A DNA stretch of 64,000 bases from Liolophura sinensis (GCF_032854445.1 NC_088302.1:51182046-51246045), one strand, 5' to 3'; positions 12,345 through 26,805 are shown, counted from the first letter of the stretch. Notes: a model not told the origin generated them from the letters alone. Translations and numbers: made by a program.

Positions 12345-15300
12345 CTGAAAACATACATGTACATGTATTCAGAATAAGAACAGAGTCAGGAAGGAAGACA
12401 AGAATTTATATGATTAATATTTATCTCAACAATACATCACCCGGTCTGTTTTGAGGATGAAGCAAACCACTGCCACTCCCAATGGGCTGATAACTAAAGG
12501 CGAGCTTGAGTTCAAAATTTAAAACTTTGTTATGATGCATACTTTACTGCATGTAGTTTTAATGGGGATTCTTACATCTTGTTAAACATACATATTCCAA
12601 TTTTCAGCATCAAAGCTCCAAAAAAATGTTAAATCACTTAAATTCCAAATGCTGATAATGTCAAAACTTACTTTATTGAATTGGCCACTAGTATGTGGTA
12701 CACCTTTGGAAATATTTTTTTTTTTCAATTTTCTTTGTGGTTTAGTACTGTAAGTCCTGATGTAAAGCCACAGTATGGGCATTATAGGTCAAAGGTTAGT
12801 GGCTTTGCCTTACTCAGTCGTGACACCTTTGCCAGCTTCCATATAGCTTATACATGTATAACAACCATAAATCTTAGATATAGCAGAAGAGACAACAAAT
12901 GGGAAAACTTACACTAGCTGTGTATTTTAGATTGGGAATGGCTTACAGTGACACAAGTAAGGCTGAAAGCAATAATGTATTATTAAACGAAATCCTCTTT
13001 TTATGTATCCATTACTTTTTAAGTGAAAACCGATTTTCCAACATTTACATGTACTAGTTTCAAAATAATGGGAAAAAGCCAAAAATCTTTCTGATAGCTT
13101 AGCAGCATCTCCTTATAATCTAGTGTGATAAGAATGATCTCTGTTTAGTCATGCTTGCCATGATAAATATATGTTATATTCCACCATCAGAATAGATATC
13201 TATTACAAAAAAATAAAAAAAATGACATTAGGCTGGCCAATACAAATAGCCTAGGTGTGATGTTTTAGACTGAACGCATTATGGTAAAAAGTATTAAGTC
13301 TGAGACAAGTGTTTTATAACGAAAAAGGGGTTTTGCAACTGACTCCCTGGATGAATCTGTAAACTGAACATGTTCATAAAAAGCCATACATGTCCCACAT
13401 GTGACAACAAATGGATGAGTCCATATTCCGTTGGTTTTATTTTTCTCGCCAAAGAGCATTTCATCAAACATCAGTGTTGTGCTGTTGAAATCAATTGTAA
13501 CTCTTCATGCACTAGAGGCTGCAGCTGAACACACAAAGTCAATAGTGAAGAATAAATAGAAAAGGTAATCCTACAGACAGAAAAACAACAGAAACAGCTA
13601 GTATAATTGGACCTACTTTCCTGCTTTGTGAATTCCAGGCACTTGTGTTAATTCACAAACAGCTCACGTTAAAAAGCTGTGTGGTACAGAAACACACATC
13701 TGAAGCTAAGAGGGTGAATGGCAAGAAATATAGAATCAACGGAACTCGGATTAAGTCAAGGTGTGAAAGTCTTAAAGTATATGTCATGTGAAGCAACGAC
13801 GACACTCTACCATGTACATATATCTGACAAAACTCCGGCATAAAGAAAAGACAAGAAAACAATAGATAGCATGATGCCAGCAGCATAAATTTTAACACTT
13901 AGAGTATTTAATATTTGATTGGTGTTTTATGCCATACTCAATAATATTTCACTTACACAACTGCAGCTATCATGGGAAGAAAGAGGAAATCCCAGGCAAT
14001 CCGTAGATAAGCATATCTACCCTAAAATAAGCATAAGATTCAAAATATCCAACCCGCATCGCAAGAGAAATAAATTCAATCAAACCTCAGATATTTGAAA
14101 ATTATGAAAGCAGCCATACTGTAGGGGCAAGTCAGTTACCACTGGAACTCTTTTAACACTAAGGCAAACAAAATGGGCTGGGCCCACATACTCCAGATTC
14201 AAACAGTCAACCTCAGCCTGAGAACGGAACATTGAAAATTGCAGTCCTATGACTGGTAAAAAAAATGAGACATCAACTGACACTTGGCTGTCTGCACATG
14301 GCTCTCATACGTGTGCACATATAGTTGTTTCCAAAAAACTAGAACTGATTGTATACAGACTGCAATTTTTACAAGAATCCAAGAAAATGTTACTTTTGAG
14401 CACTAGTATTAAGTGTCTTTTCCTTAAAAGCAGGGGAAGAACCAACATAAGCTGAGTTCATGTAGCCTGAAATGATTTGAAAATATAGATTTAATACCTT
14501 ATCTTTCTCTCATGTGCACTATATTTCTTTTTTTTTTTTTTTACCCTTCATTTTTACTGTTTTTCTTTTTTCCACCATAGAATACATTTGGCGCAAAGTT
14601 CTGTGACCACTGCAGAGCCTTGCTTGAGGCTTTTGTGGTGTTTCCATAATGAAATCCTCCCTCATCATAAATTGATGTGTGTATTCACGAAGGATGTGGC
14701 ATATAAAAGGGTTGAGAAAGCCAACTGTTTGTTATCATAGTGCATCCCAGTGATTTTCGTAGATTTACTACTAAATAATTTACATACTGAAAGCTTTTGA
14801 TCATCCATGTGGCAGACAGAGGGGACCAAGAGAGAACCTCAGAGCAAACTAATGAATCATTTATTCATGGAAGCTCACACAATATATCTACGCAGCCTAC
14901 AATTACATACCTTTACTGCGATTACCTGGCATTACCTAAGTATATTATTCTTTTCCTTGTTTCGTCTGGATGCATCCTGAAATTATCTTCTCATTTATTT
15001 TACATGATTTACATGTCCATGTAATAGCCCAGTGGCACAATGTTGTTATTGCCTACTACTTTGTGGTACATTGTGAGAATGGAAGTAAAGTATGCATATT
15101 TGGGAGGAGCACTTGTATATGACACGTCACAGATTTCTTTGATAAAAGCTATTTGCATGCCGTTCCCTACTGTAAAGCAAATACTGCTAGTAAATTTAGG
15201 GTGAAGTTTCAATGAAACATATTAGGGCTTTAGTGGTACACATGTACAATGTAAACATAAAAGGTGGGAGACAATACAATGGAATAATTTCCACCATCTT

Positions 15301-16996
15301 TTCTCCTAAATGGACAAATGTTGGTAAGGCATGTTTAGCAGGTAGCCTTGTCCGCTCATATTAAACATGACAGATATGAGAAAATAATATGCAGGAGATT
15401 TCACTCTATCTGAGCAGTATGTCTGTTTCTGGGAATTTTGGCAATCAACAAGACCAATCAAACAGCATGAAATTTGTAAATAATTTCCAAAATGGTGCCA
15501 TATTGTTTAAGTCATGTGGTTTACTACATGTAGGTCATACATGTATGATATACCTTTCTGACTGCTAGCGATGAAAAAATCTGCCTAGCATGTCTGGGAT
15601 CTAGGTTGCATATACCGCAAAAAAGTTCTTCCCTATCAGCGAACATATCCGTCCGGTATGTCGATAGCTGTACAGAACTTTATTCTCAGATTAAAAAAAG
15701 GGCCTTGATGACAAAAATCATATCATGTCATGTTGTTTTTTGGACAAAGCCATTGAGAGATGTGCACATTATGTTGCAAAAAAAGCAACAAAAAAAAGAA
15801 AACACTGTAACAGTCAATCGTAAAATTTCTTCTATTCCTTTTTATTTAGTAATTAAAGGCTGATAACCATTCATTTTAAAATAGATGGGGTCAAGCGACT
15901 AGACTTTTACCACTTCTGGTAGCCTGATGTCTATGAAGTTCATGATAATGGTAAAAACCACAAAAAAAAACAATGTAAAGGAATGTTCTGGATTTGAACC
16001 CTACACTGCCAAGCATCATTTACAATTGGCCAAGTACTGAAGATTAAAATAGAGATTAGGTTGCCCTGATCTGCTGATACTAGAGGACCAAAGACAGAAA
16101 TAATACACTGTTGTGAAGTTGGTGCCCAAGAGCAAAAGACTAAAAGAATACAGTGTCCCAGAGCTGATCACTGTTCCCACCGTAAACTGTAGTCAATGGT
16201 TTCATGCAGTCTGGCACAAAGCTCTTGTGTTATTTACATAGGATGGTTCTGTCAAATTTCTGTTGGTTTTTTGGTCAAAACATGAAAATAACACAAAGTA
16301 CAAAAATAATTCTTGCAGATTTGTAATCGTTATTTCAATAGGCACCTGATAGTGTGTTTGTTTAATGATTTTAAGAAGTTTTAAAAATTGACCTACTTTT
16401 GAGCCAAGTTTATTTGCATACCAAACTAAAAGTTTTTTACAATATGGGTAGGGTGATCCACCTAATCCACTTTTGCAAACAAAAAGCTTATCTCGATAGG
16501 TTATTCCATTTTGCAGAAGATTTTTCACCTTATCAATAAAATTCAAAATGGCTGCTAAATCACACAACTGGTAAACAGTACAAAACTTTAAAAGATGCTT
16601 CATACGTTCCTCAGGCTCCAAAGTTTGGTTTTTCCACCTTTACCAGTTTTCGAGATATTGCAAATTTTACAAGTTGACTAAGAACAATAATGTGAACGAT
16701 TTTCAAGAGGTGGGCCTCTAGGATACTAACAGGGACCACTAATAAAAACATTGAACTCCAGTCCAACTATAAATAACTAAATAAATAAACTGCAGGGGAA
16801 GATTGTAATATTAACCCAGTCGATGCTCTTTATGTCTTACATGTAACTTGAAAGGCTGAAGACTTAGTTATGTTGTCTGTGGTTTAACATAGGAAATGCT
16901 ATCAGCTGCTACATGAGAGTGGTATTAAGCATATACACATAAACATATCTTTTCATGCAGAATACAGATGAGGAAAACCAAAGGATAATATTCTCA
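12345..16996. other. Intron of the PDE2A-like gene
   Basis: Non-coding between two phase-matched exons. It contains the SINE fragment at 13.9 kb, poly-T tracts and A-rich runs. A 139-codon minus-strand open frame at 16,202-16,621 starts MEPEERMKHLLKFC. It is the longest open frame in the host part of this intron but has no recognisable family; it could be a repeat-derived fragment or chance. Confidence 0.5.
13910..14010 (-). mobile_element. Truncated tRNA-derived SINE
   Basis: The left end reads TATTTGATTGGTGTTTTATG, followed by the CCATACTCAATAATATTTCA block and a diverged body up to about 14,010. This is the tail-proximal part of a minus-strand SINE; the head is lost. Confidence 0.75.
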
Positions 16997-17052
16997 CCAG
17001 TAAGACAGCCAACACTCTCTTTGTCTGTGTATCCAACAAGGGTATGGACAGA
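16997..17052 (-). CDS. PDE2A: PDE2A-like gene, GAF-A exon
   Basis: A 56-nt minus-strand exon with acceptor TTATGTTTGTAG and donor CTTACTG|GTGAGA. One base carried over from the exon at 19.4 kb completes its first codon, so the phases agree. It reads ALSIPLLDTQTKRVLAVLL. In PDE2A the equivalent segment is a beta strand with a V-x-x-P-L motif, a short charged turn and a hydrophobic V-x-A-V-I-L strand, the core of the GAF-A sheet. I know of no better family; GAF domains of other phosphodiesterases (PDE5, 6, 10, 11) are the alternative. Confidence 0.7.
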
Positions 17053-19423
17053 GCTACAAACATAAAGAATATTCACATACATTCATACTTTAATACATGT
17101 ACTCTATCTATATGTAACTATACAGTGACTTACATTCTACTAAACTAAAACACATATAAAGTACATTTGGTTTAAACACACTCCTCAGTAAGATGTGGTC
17201 TGGCTTTCTGGCCATACATGACTGAGGTCATGTCTCTGAAAATAGCATCATGTACACATGCAAATTCAGCATGCATTCAGGGTTGCCACAGATATTTCAT
17301 AAATCCATCACTTTTCATGACCAACCTTTACAATAATTCATTACTACCATAAACAGGACAGAATCTGACAGCCAGTACTGTACCATTAAAACCTTAAGAG
17401 TTCAGATGTTTCATCATCCAAATGAAGTAATAAAGAAATGAAAATACAACCGGGTAATGTAACAGTTGCCAGCCACCACAGGTGACACAAACGCGCTACC
17501 ATCTGGTTTGTCTGGCATGAATTAGACTGACATCCATAGAACAATAGTAGTATTCGTGGAGTATGTGTCACCGTTTTGCAGCCTACAGTAGATAAATTTG
17601 TATAGCCAGATAAAGCGATACAAAAGGACCAAAGGCTGTGAGAAAAAGTACCATGCAGTCACGCCAGTATGATTGTGAGTGGCCAATATTGACCAGAACA
17701 GTCAGTTGCTCAACACTGGTGAAAGCAGCAGTCAAGCTACTGACTGTTCTTCACTTCAGCTACTGAGCTGTATGAAAGTTCTTCCTACAAGTGTTGTTGT
17801 TACAAGTGAAACAACAGGAACAACAAAATGAACCTGTCAGTAAAGATCAACTTGGCTTGCAAAGGCACATGTTTTCCTGACATGTTATGTTTGGTGAAAG
17901 AAAATGAATACACCACACAAGGTACCTACAATTTATTTATTTATTTGACTGGTGTTTACGCCGTACTCAAGAATATTTCACTTATATGACGGCGGCCATA
18001 TATGGTGGGGGCAAACCGGACTTAGCCGGGGGGGAACCCACAACCATCCGCAGGTTGCTGGCAGACCTTCCCATGTACGAGTTACCTACAAACATACATA
18101 CTTCCAAAAAATACACATGGACAAAGAAGTCATACTTCCTTATATTTACTTTACTTGGAGTAGTGCCAGAGTTTTACCACAACAAATACCAGACATAAAT
18201 ATTCAAGCTGCAATTTTGGCAGTCCCACTTTTATTCCCTTGGACTACATGTAGGTATTTTTAATATATAATTATATAAAGTTTCACTGTACAAAATATTT
18301 TAGACACTTGTCAGACAGTGGCAGTCCTGTAGACCAAAGTAACATTCAAGATACCATACATTATATAATCAGCACTAGCTGCTAAGCTGTTTACCTTCAT
18401 AAACTACAATATCTACACATGTACCAGTATATGTAACACACAAAGGAACTGTATATAATCTGTGAAATAGTACAATCTTGTAAATCACCCATAAACACGA
18501 GAAATTATTTATTATGGTTTTATGGTGTCCACCACAGGTCTGCCAGCGAAAAATAATTTAATTATAAATGCCTGCCTGTCCATAAGGTCAGCAAAGGACA
18601 TGATTATGTGAAACAATGGTAATGTACATTTACTATGACGTACATTTATAGACAGTCCTTAACTGCACATTGTGATAAACAGATGTTTGCAGTTAATACG
18701 CAACTTGAGTTACAGATATGACATTTCCCATCACAAACACACACCCCAGAGTACAGGATTCAATAACAGAATCATGCATTCATAACAGGGTGTGATCCAG
18801 GACAGCAGACAAAGCACACACTAGCATATATGCATGTACATAAATGTCAATGAGACTGACAAGCCTGCATCATTATGTCCACTTCACAGTAGAGTTACTG
18901 CAGAAATACTTCACATACACACACACTAAGCTTATGATCAATCTTGGTGACGGCCAGACATCATATCATTTACAACTGGTCAACTAAATCAGCTAGATAA
19001 ATACAAGCCTTAAGTTACAAGGAAATTAAAATCGATAAAAAGAGAAAATTCAAATGAGACATTTATAGTGACTGTATTGACCTGTTAAATGTGGTGCTAA
19101 ACAGTGTCGAACAAAATGTCATCTGCGTGTGGTTTTTCCATATACTATGAATGACCTAAAATTTTGTCCATGGCCAAGTGGCTCACTTATTCTGAGGGTT
19201 CTACAATTTTTAGAAATGTGTTTTCATGTTTGATTGGCAGGTAGAACAATATCCACGTAGACAAATGTAAGTTCAATACCAACAGTTTTATTGTATGACA
19301 TTTATCTGCCTTTAAACATGCATTCTTTAGGTGAAATTTTAGGTGATTTACAGACCCCAGGTAAGAAGGTGTTGTACCTCTGATCTGCTTAGACAAATAT
19401 GTCAGGCTTACCAAATGGTTTAC
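17053..19423. other. Intron of the PDE2A-like gene with SINE
   Basis: Non-coding. The only interpretable element is the minus-strand SINE at 17.93-18.09 kb. No further exon is seen between the two phase-compatible exons that bound it. Confidence 0.6.
17934..18086 (-). mobile_element. Truncated tRNA-derived SINE
   Basis: Begins (TTTA)n TTTGACTGGTGTTTACGCCG, continues with the TACTCAAGAATATTTCACTT block, a GGCGGCCAT block, GGGGAACCCACAACCATCCG and CTGGCAGACCTTCCCATGTA. The tRNA-like head is absent. Confidence 0.85.
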
Positions 19424-19515
19424 CGGCTCTGGTCACCTCCAAAAGGTTCCGCAAGCAAAGGTCATCAACTTCTCCCAGTTTTACCAATACCTTCTTCTTA
19501 CTGTTGTAAGATTGC
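19424..19515 (-). CDS. PDE2A: PDE2A-like gene, GAF-A exon
   Basis: A 92-nt minus-strand exon with acceptor TTTTCTTATTTTCAG and donor CCAGAGCCG|GTAAACC. Two bases left over from the exon at 22.4 kb plus its first base make a Trp codon, so the splice phase is consistent. It encodes a lysine-rich turn followed by KVLVKLGEVDDLCLRNLLEV, an amphipathic helix of the GAF domain. The donor departs from consensus at +4/+5 (GTAAAC), so splicing here may be weaker than at the neighbouring exons. Confidence 0.65.
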
Positions 19516-22413
19516 CTGAAAATAAGAAAAGAAAATCACACACATGATAATAAAATCAAGAACATGTAAATCTGTATACAACAGCTTCCCCTGCCTAACC
19601 CATCATCACAACCACAGACACCCCCTATATGAATGGACCTGAGGTATGTGTACATGTATGAATCTAAAGTTGTATATCTACATGTACATGTACATGTTCA
19701 ATAGATGTCCTTGCCTATGGGTATTAACAACAATGATGGGTATAAACACATGTGGTTTGATCCACCTTGGAATCCTTAGGAAACATAAGTCAATTTTATG
19801 TAAAACGGCTAATTTTGGGGAGGTCTTAAAGTTTGACTTAAGTCAGAAATGGCTTTGCAGAATCAACCCGAGACACAGACACTACAAAACCTTACATGAA
19901 AGGCAGACTGAACCAACTGCAGATAAATTCAACACAATTCTGATTATGTACTTGCAAGTACATGAACAGTGCCTCAGAGTTGACTAACACTGCAAATAAA
20001 CACTGTGACAACAAAAAAATAAGAAGGCAGAAAGTCAAAGATCAAGAGATAAAGTTATTACACGTGTTGATCTGAGTATCATATAGGCATAAATCACTTT
20101 CACTTTTCATAACATATGACTTATTTATGAATTGCAGTTTCAACATTCGATTTCACCCATCATTCCAGGATACAAAGTTACATGAACAATAAATCAGCTT
20201 TGCACCTACAGTACATGTACGTTACCTTCTTAAACCAGATCCAGAAAACTTTTCAATAAAGTCAAATGAATTTCACACAGCTAGTACGGTGAAAGCTTGT
20301 TACCTGGTCCCCTTGTTAAGCACTCGTGTAGTATATGAAATACCTCACTCACTAACAGTCTACCAAGCTGGGGAAATGCAGGAACATGTATAAGTGTGGC
20401 AAATCAAAGCCAGATGCTATATCAGCATACAGTTACAAAAGGATAACATCAATATTCATCATTCTGGGCCAGCAAGCAAACAAAGCTACATGAGTACAAG
20501 CAACTTTGTTACTGTCCAATAATTTCCCTCAAGTGAGCATGTACTATGGGTCGTTCTTGCATTTTGTTATGCAACCTACATATACTGGCACATGTACAAG
20601 TGTTTACACCAACTTTCTCTGTCATCTCCGATCACTTTATTGATGGCCACAAGACACTAAGACACGCGACGACATGAGACAGACAATGTTGCCGAGACAA
20701 AAGAAATGTTCACAATCAATTGTTGCTCGTGCTTCCTGGAAGCAAAACATGAGATGCCTTCATTTGGAGCGTGAAAAAAACAATGGTAATGGGAACTGGC
20801 CCTGAATGAACTGCTGGTGTCCATGCTTGGAAAATCAACGCTAACTGCAAATCTAAAGGCAAGACATCAAAAGAACTTGCCAAAATGATCGTTGGAAGAA
20901 AAAAAAGGGATCCAATTTTCCTTTAAAGCGGCCAGGCTGATTATATGAAGGGCCTAGTGAGCTGACCTCATGCAGTTATGATCAATATGAAGGCTGCTCT
21001 TACGCAAGCCCGCCAACTAGGCTCAATTCCACAGGCAACACCCTAATTATGAACGCTTCACTGCACAAACATCACATTAAAAGTCTGTGCAATTATAGTC
21101 ACATACATCAACATACAAAAACATTCATGGTCACCAAGCATCTTGAAAGAACTGCACCTGGCTTTCAGAAGTATCCACTACCCATTAGTTAACATTTTTT
21201 TGTACATCAAGATAAACAAAAATACATATTATGATCAATAAAGCAGGGTAAATATTGCAGTCTTCGTTGTATTAAATGTCACTGAAAACATTGTATCAAA
21301 TGTCATCATGGTAAACCATTTTTACTATATCTCCCTGGCTCAGCATCATTTCTAGAAAAACAAAGTAAGAGTTACTCCCCCTGACCAAGAGTCCAATGAA
21401 TATTTATTTATTTATTTGAATCGGTTTTACGCCATACTCAAGAATATTTCACTTATCTGACGGTGGCCAGTATAATGGTAGGAGGAAACCCATGACCATC
21501 AGCAGGTTGTTGACAGAAAATAAACTTTTCATTGGTAAACCATCATAGTTTTGTCTCATTTACTTTAGTTTTAGTTTTAGTACAGCATGATTAGTTTGAG
21601 AGCCTGTTTTCCAGAGCTAAAATGGTTTTAGATATTGCCTTGATCATTGATGTTTATGTGTACATGTACTAAAAAGTACATACTATCATGTGTATCAGAT
21701 GTACACAAAACAGGAATCAATCTAAGACAAGTTCAAAACAAAATAAAAAAAAACTCTGCTCAGTTCACAGCCATAGATTTGACTGCTATCATACAGGTGA
21801 AATAATGTTACGTGCAAAACCGTTGTCACAAAAATAAAAAAAAATGTTGACTGTTTTTCATAGGTGTAGGTAATTATGAGAAAACTAGAGTTACATGTAA
21901 ATGTACAGTATATGAACCCAACAAACCTCCAAACTGAAGCCATATACATGTACAGATATAACGAAACCTGTGAGAGTTGGATTTGACCTGGCAACCTCAA
22001 TGTTCTGGCATGCATTGGCTATGGCAAGAATTATCCTTTAGATGCATGATCCAGAGATGGCCGTCAAATTGTTGGAAAATGTGATGTAAGAATATAGGTC
22101 ACTTTCCAACATGAACACTTGTGCATATTAACAAGACAGTATTTTCCCATCTTTGAGGCAAAACCAAGAAGAAACACTAAAAAAGAAAGAAACTTGTCAA
22201 CCTTATTAGCCTTACTGCATGTACTTATGTATATGTATGGAGCATCCTCATATAGCAATAAGAGCAAAGTGTCTGGGATTTTTCATCACAGGTGAAGAAA
22301 TACATTGAGCACCTCTTTCCAATAATGACCAACTTATATTTTGCGTATGAAATCAAATTTGTTTATACTCATCTGAATGAGTGCAGGATTCAGTAAGAAG
22401 GGAGACTACTCAC
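19516..22413. other. Intron of the PDE2A-like gene with SINE
   Basis: Non-coding, AT-rich. It contains the SINE piece at 21.40-21.52 kb and several short ACATGT-rich stretches (for example near 19.68 kb). Open frames of 97 and 113 codons in this stretch have no family resemblance. Confidence 0.6.
21401..21517 (-). mobile_element. Truncated tRNA-derived SINE
   Basis: (ATTT)n followed by GAATCGGTTTTACGCCATAC, TCAAGAATATTTCACTTATC, then GGTAGGAGGAAACCCATGAC and a CAGCAGGTTGTTGACAG end. This is the tail-side half of a minus-strand copy with an internal deletion of the GGGCAGAGC-type block. Confidence 0.85.
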
Positions 22414-22508
22414 CATGCTACGCCTTGACGAGGCAGTGTATGTCTCCCACCATCACTGCTCACTAAATCTTCATTGTCTGGTTCAGCCAAATATAACACA
22501 ATGGCTCC
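22414..22508 (-). CDS. PDE2A: PDE2A-like gene, GAF-A exon
   Basis: A 95-nt minus-strand exon with acceptor TTTTTTCCATCAG and donor GTAGCATG|GTGAGTAG. Read in phase 0 (the exon at 25.1 kb ends in phase 0) it begins GAIVLYLAEPDNEDLVSSDG and ends LPRQGVA plus the first two bases of a Trp codon. In PDE2A the same place holds the first GAF-A strand (T-V-Y-x-Y-L-L), an acidic loop and an L-P-x-x-G turn. The match of pattern and length, and the uninterrupted phase with its neighbours, make this a real exon. Confidence 0.75.
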
Positions 22509-25057
22509 CTGATGGAAAAAAATCAATACTATACATGCAAGAAAGTCAGAGCTTTAAACTCTGTGTTACATATATGTACATGTATCACACGACAGTGGCA
22601 TTCATCAATAAATGAGCTTATAAAATAGAAAACTCATATCTAGAAACAAAAAAGGCATTTTAGACTCACCTTCCATATTTAACCCAAGCTACATGTAAAT
22701 CCTTGGCAACGAATGTTTCAAAACCGTCAAAATTTTTTTTTGTTGTCTTTTTTTTGTTGTTGTTGTTTTTGTTATTTTTTTTATCTCAATTATGGATAAC
22801 TATTACAGGTGAGCAATAAAGTACACATGTACATATATTCGTTGTGGTTTAACCAATAACTTCTGATGTGCACATGTTTGCAAAACATGTTATTGCATGT
22901 CATTTGTAAGCTGAACACTACTTTTTATACTCCTGTATTTCATATCTGTAAATGTTCAATCTACAGCATACATGTATGTATAAGAGTAAGTTTTTACAGG
23001 TGCTCTGTTGTTCACTTGTCATGCTTCAACCAGTTTAGTTTGATCACCACTCCACAAGGTTTACACAGTAGCCTGTAAAAAAGAACTATGGTGCCCTGAC
23101 AATGGCAGGGCACAAAATACTAGTCCTTTCTGAACTAACTCAAGTAACAGAATACGGGTGCAAGAAAAATCACCAAGCCAAGCCTGACAATGAACTAAAA
23201 TCCGCTTTCCACAAAGACAGGACCTTAAAAGTAAATAGAAAGGTAATCCTTCTACAAATAAAACTGTAGAATTTTTACATCGTAAACCATATAAAGCAAA
23301 AGAATGTAAACCAGAAAAATACTCCAAGTGCGCGTACAGTCGATATTGATCCCCAAATTCATTAACTGTTGAGTGTGCGGCCCACAAACACGGAGAAAAT
23401 AATGTTAAAGACTATGTGCTTTTGTGACAGATGATAAAAGCCACATAATCTCTCTACAGGACCTGTCAATCACGTTTCCTATACCATACACAAACATACC
23501 TTATCACTGCTCTCTTATTGATGTTAATCAATACGCATACCAATAGCCACGGTTTGCCGAAAGGCTCTGCGTTTACTTTACACACAGGTGCAAGCAATTA
23601 GGTTCTATTGACTTCACTGATAACATACCAGCTATAAAATAGCACAGCTGTAATGTTTGACAACAAGGACAGTATTCCTATTCCTTCGTAACAAAAGGGA
23701 GACCTGGGCAGCAATGTAACACACATGTATTTAAAACAAATAGAAAAAGATTTTATGAAATGATAAGACATTAATTTCAATTCAGTGTCTGACAGTCAAA
23801 GTCTGTTTACACTAAAAACGTAACATATTGCTATGCATACATATAGTTGCTAAAACATGAAGATACAATGTAGAGTGTAGTTTCATGGAATATCACCCAC
23901 GGACCTATCCCATCTTCAGAGGCTAATTTACTGATGGAGAAAACTGGATAGGCTACCACACCTCTCCAAATACATGTACCTGACAAAACCAATTTTCATT
24001 TAAAGTTGAGCTGTGCCTTCGAGAGCTACTTTAAGCATGAAATGTGATGGCGAACGTCTGTAGTGGTCTGAAGAGGAGAGCTCAGAAGACCCCCTAGCCA
24101 GAGAGAAATCCCACTTCATAGTACACTAATCATCCACAAGTACCAGACATGGAATGATGCTGGTTCAACTCAATATTAAAGCCATGTGACAGTCACCACA
24201 TGTATATATACATGTGTGTAGTATGGTACATGAATACATGAAAATCAAATGTTTCCCCTAAAAACATGCACAATGTGTATGTGATCTCAGCATTTTGAGT
24301 GGAGATACATGTAGATTAAACTAAAAGCCAAGAAGTGCCAAGTTTCCAACTGGGTTATCCAGATTTCTTCTGCACATGTACAATATGTTCAACCATGCAC
24401 AATGCACCCTGATGCTCCATAAACAGAGTTACAAGGGCAAGCTTTCACTCCGTAAATGTAAACACAAGGTTCTTTTTATCACTTTGAGTCAGATAAATTT
24501 GACTAAACTTAGTATAAGCAAGATACAAGTCAGTACATGTACATGCCACTTGGTTTACCACCTTAAATAGAGAGAACTACCCCAAAACAACAAAGTGGCA
24601 AACTAATGGCAAATTTGATACAAGCTACATGTGTCTCTATATGTACCTGCTATAAAATACACCCAAGTTACCAAAAGAAGTTTGATGTAAATGCAGAGAG
24701 CTATAAGAATACATGAACACAAATGAATTCTGGATATATGTACGCAATTCAACACAAATATCAGAAAATGCATAATTTATACCGCTGTAAAGTAAAGCTT
24801 GGTGAGATCAAATAACAATCACACCTCAAAGCTCAGTGGATCAAGACGATGGATCTATCAGATTATCACTTAGTTATGATAATGGGGAAATAAGCGTCAT
24901 GGCATAACCACTGCCAACCAGCCAGCACTCCTGCTTGGATGCCTGCCATCCTAACAAGTGCCATATGAGTCAATATCTGCCGTTGAGCCAGCACCAATAG
25001 CCTAAAGGGATGTGGCAGGGGTCTGTTAAGTGCTGAAGCAAACACACAAGTACTTAC
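22509..25057. other. Intron of the PDE2A-like gene
   Basis: Non-coding. A T-rich low-complexity stretch with TTTGTTGTTGTTG lies near 22.73-22.79 kb. A donor-like TATGGAAG|GTGAGT on the minus strand at about 22.67 kb has no matching exon that would keep the phase. The stretch with a 108-codon frame at 23.06-23.39 kb is not recognisably coding. Confidence 0.55.
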
Positions 25058-25156
25058 AGCATGAGGGACAATTAGTCTGAAGGCATCCTTCACACAACAC
25101 CGAAGTTCCTCCACGTCTGAACACCCACAGAGCCGCACACATGTCTGTTGTAGCAC
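25058..25156 (-). CDS. PDE2A: PDE2A-like gene, first recognisable GAF-A exon
   Basis: A 99-nt exon, 33 codons in phase 0, with acceptor GTGTCTTTACAG and donor CTCATGCT|GTAAGTACTT. It encodes VLQQTCVRLCGCSDVEELRC followed by a V-K-D-A-F helix and I-V-P-H-A. PDE2A has an equivalent helix (G-L-Q-x-A-V-K-E-A-L-x-x-V-L-P) at the start of GAF-A. The following exon continues the domain without a phase break. Inferred function: regulatory cyclic-nucleotide-binding domain of a cytosolic or membrane-associated phosphodiesterase that hydrolyses cAMP and cGMP. The catalytic HD-type domain is not in this window, so the identification rests on GAF-A alone. Confidence 0.7.
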
Positions 25157-26805
25157 CTGTAAAGACACGAGATTGCGCAAATCGTAGAATGCCTTGATGT
25201 TGCATGATGGTTCCATGTTGGTAAAAAATGTCTCGCCCATGTTCTCAATAAAGGTGGTTGTTTCAAAGTATAAAATGATGTTAAAAGCATACCAACAAAG
25301 TTCAAAGCTCATTCATGTTAAAATTCACACTGCTTCCACAGCAAAATTAAAGAGCTACAGAAATGCTGAATTGTACTTGATTGTCGATGGGAGATTGCTA
25401 TCACTTGATTACAATGATTTTTAAAATGAATGTCATTCTCCAGTTCTGTTGTGATGCACATGATGACATGATGTAACCACCATAGCTACCAATAATGCCA
25501 TCGATATTAACACTTACATTCAAATGGTGATGACATGCAAGTACTAACCACGTGCTATACAAAGTTCATTTTTCAAAGTTACATGAATCTATCTCGATAG
25601 ATCAAGTGCAGGAATTGGTGGCAAGGCTGCCAAAGACATGTAGGAGAGACATGAATGCAAAACTTCTGCTCAATGCTTACATCATAACATTATGGTCATG
25701 AATTTTGTAATTTTCTGTGATTGCATGCATGGCATCAGCAGTGGAACATCCATCCTGAGCTAAATGCATGTCCATGTACATGCAGTAACCTTGTGTTTCA
25801 CTGATTAGTTTAACATAATACACGAGTAGTGTAACTCTGAAATTACATGTATGTTGATTTCACACCTGTCTGTATTTTGTAGCTTTCTCTCCATACCTGT
25901 TTATATATATCTATAATGTTCACCATGAAATTTATTTCTCCTAATGATGGCAAAGTAAAATGGCGAAACACTGAGTCAAAATGAGTCTTCTGTTTTTCCG
26001 AGTTACACTACTCTTGCATGCAGTAGTTTTCAAGATACCACCCTTAACATATGCCATAACAGAGCTTCTAATACACAAATGACTAAGTCTTTAACACTGA
26101 TACTAACACAGATACACTCATGAATTTTGTAAGTTATGGTAATTAATATCCGAAACAGCCCATCAACGATGTAACATTACCCTCATGTTATTGTACTCGT
26201 AACATGCACGTGTACAGTACTTTTTAAAATGCTAACCCGAAGATTTACTTTAACATAGCTTTTGATGTGACTGGACACTGACGAAGCTTGAGGTATGAGA
26301 TAAGCTACACCTGCGCTATGTACAGGAGAGCTAAAATATGACTGCTGAAGTGATCAGTAAGATCTGCTACTGTCTGAAGAATTAAGTACTTATGCATCTC
26401 TGTTACATGCTGTTTATGTGGCCTTCAGAATATATACACTGGAATCTAAAAGAGGATCATCCTCATGAGACAATGTTATGGGAATTCTAGCAAAATTTGA
26501 TGAAAAATAAGCCCTGCCAGACAAGTTAAATGGTATAAATTATTTGAGACTGCACACAGCCGTGAGCTAAACAGAAGATTTTTTCCAAGCTCCACTTTAG
26601 CAAAGTAGACGTTAACCTAGAGGCACAGACAAATAAAAATCTGCATCATTCTTGGGATGTAATTTTAATGCAGCACTATGTTGGCCTTTGCGATCAAAGT
26701 AAATTGATTTGTTTATTTTCACATTTTTACTTTAATTCCGGTTTTTAAATTTTAATAATTGTCATCTCTCTGAATACTATTTTGTGCTCAACACACATGT
26801 CTCTG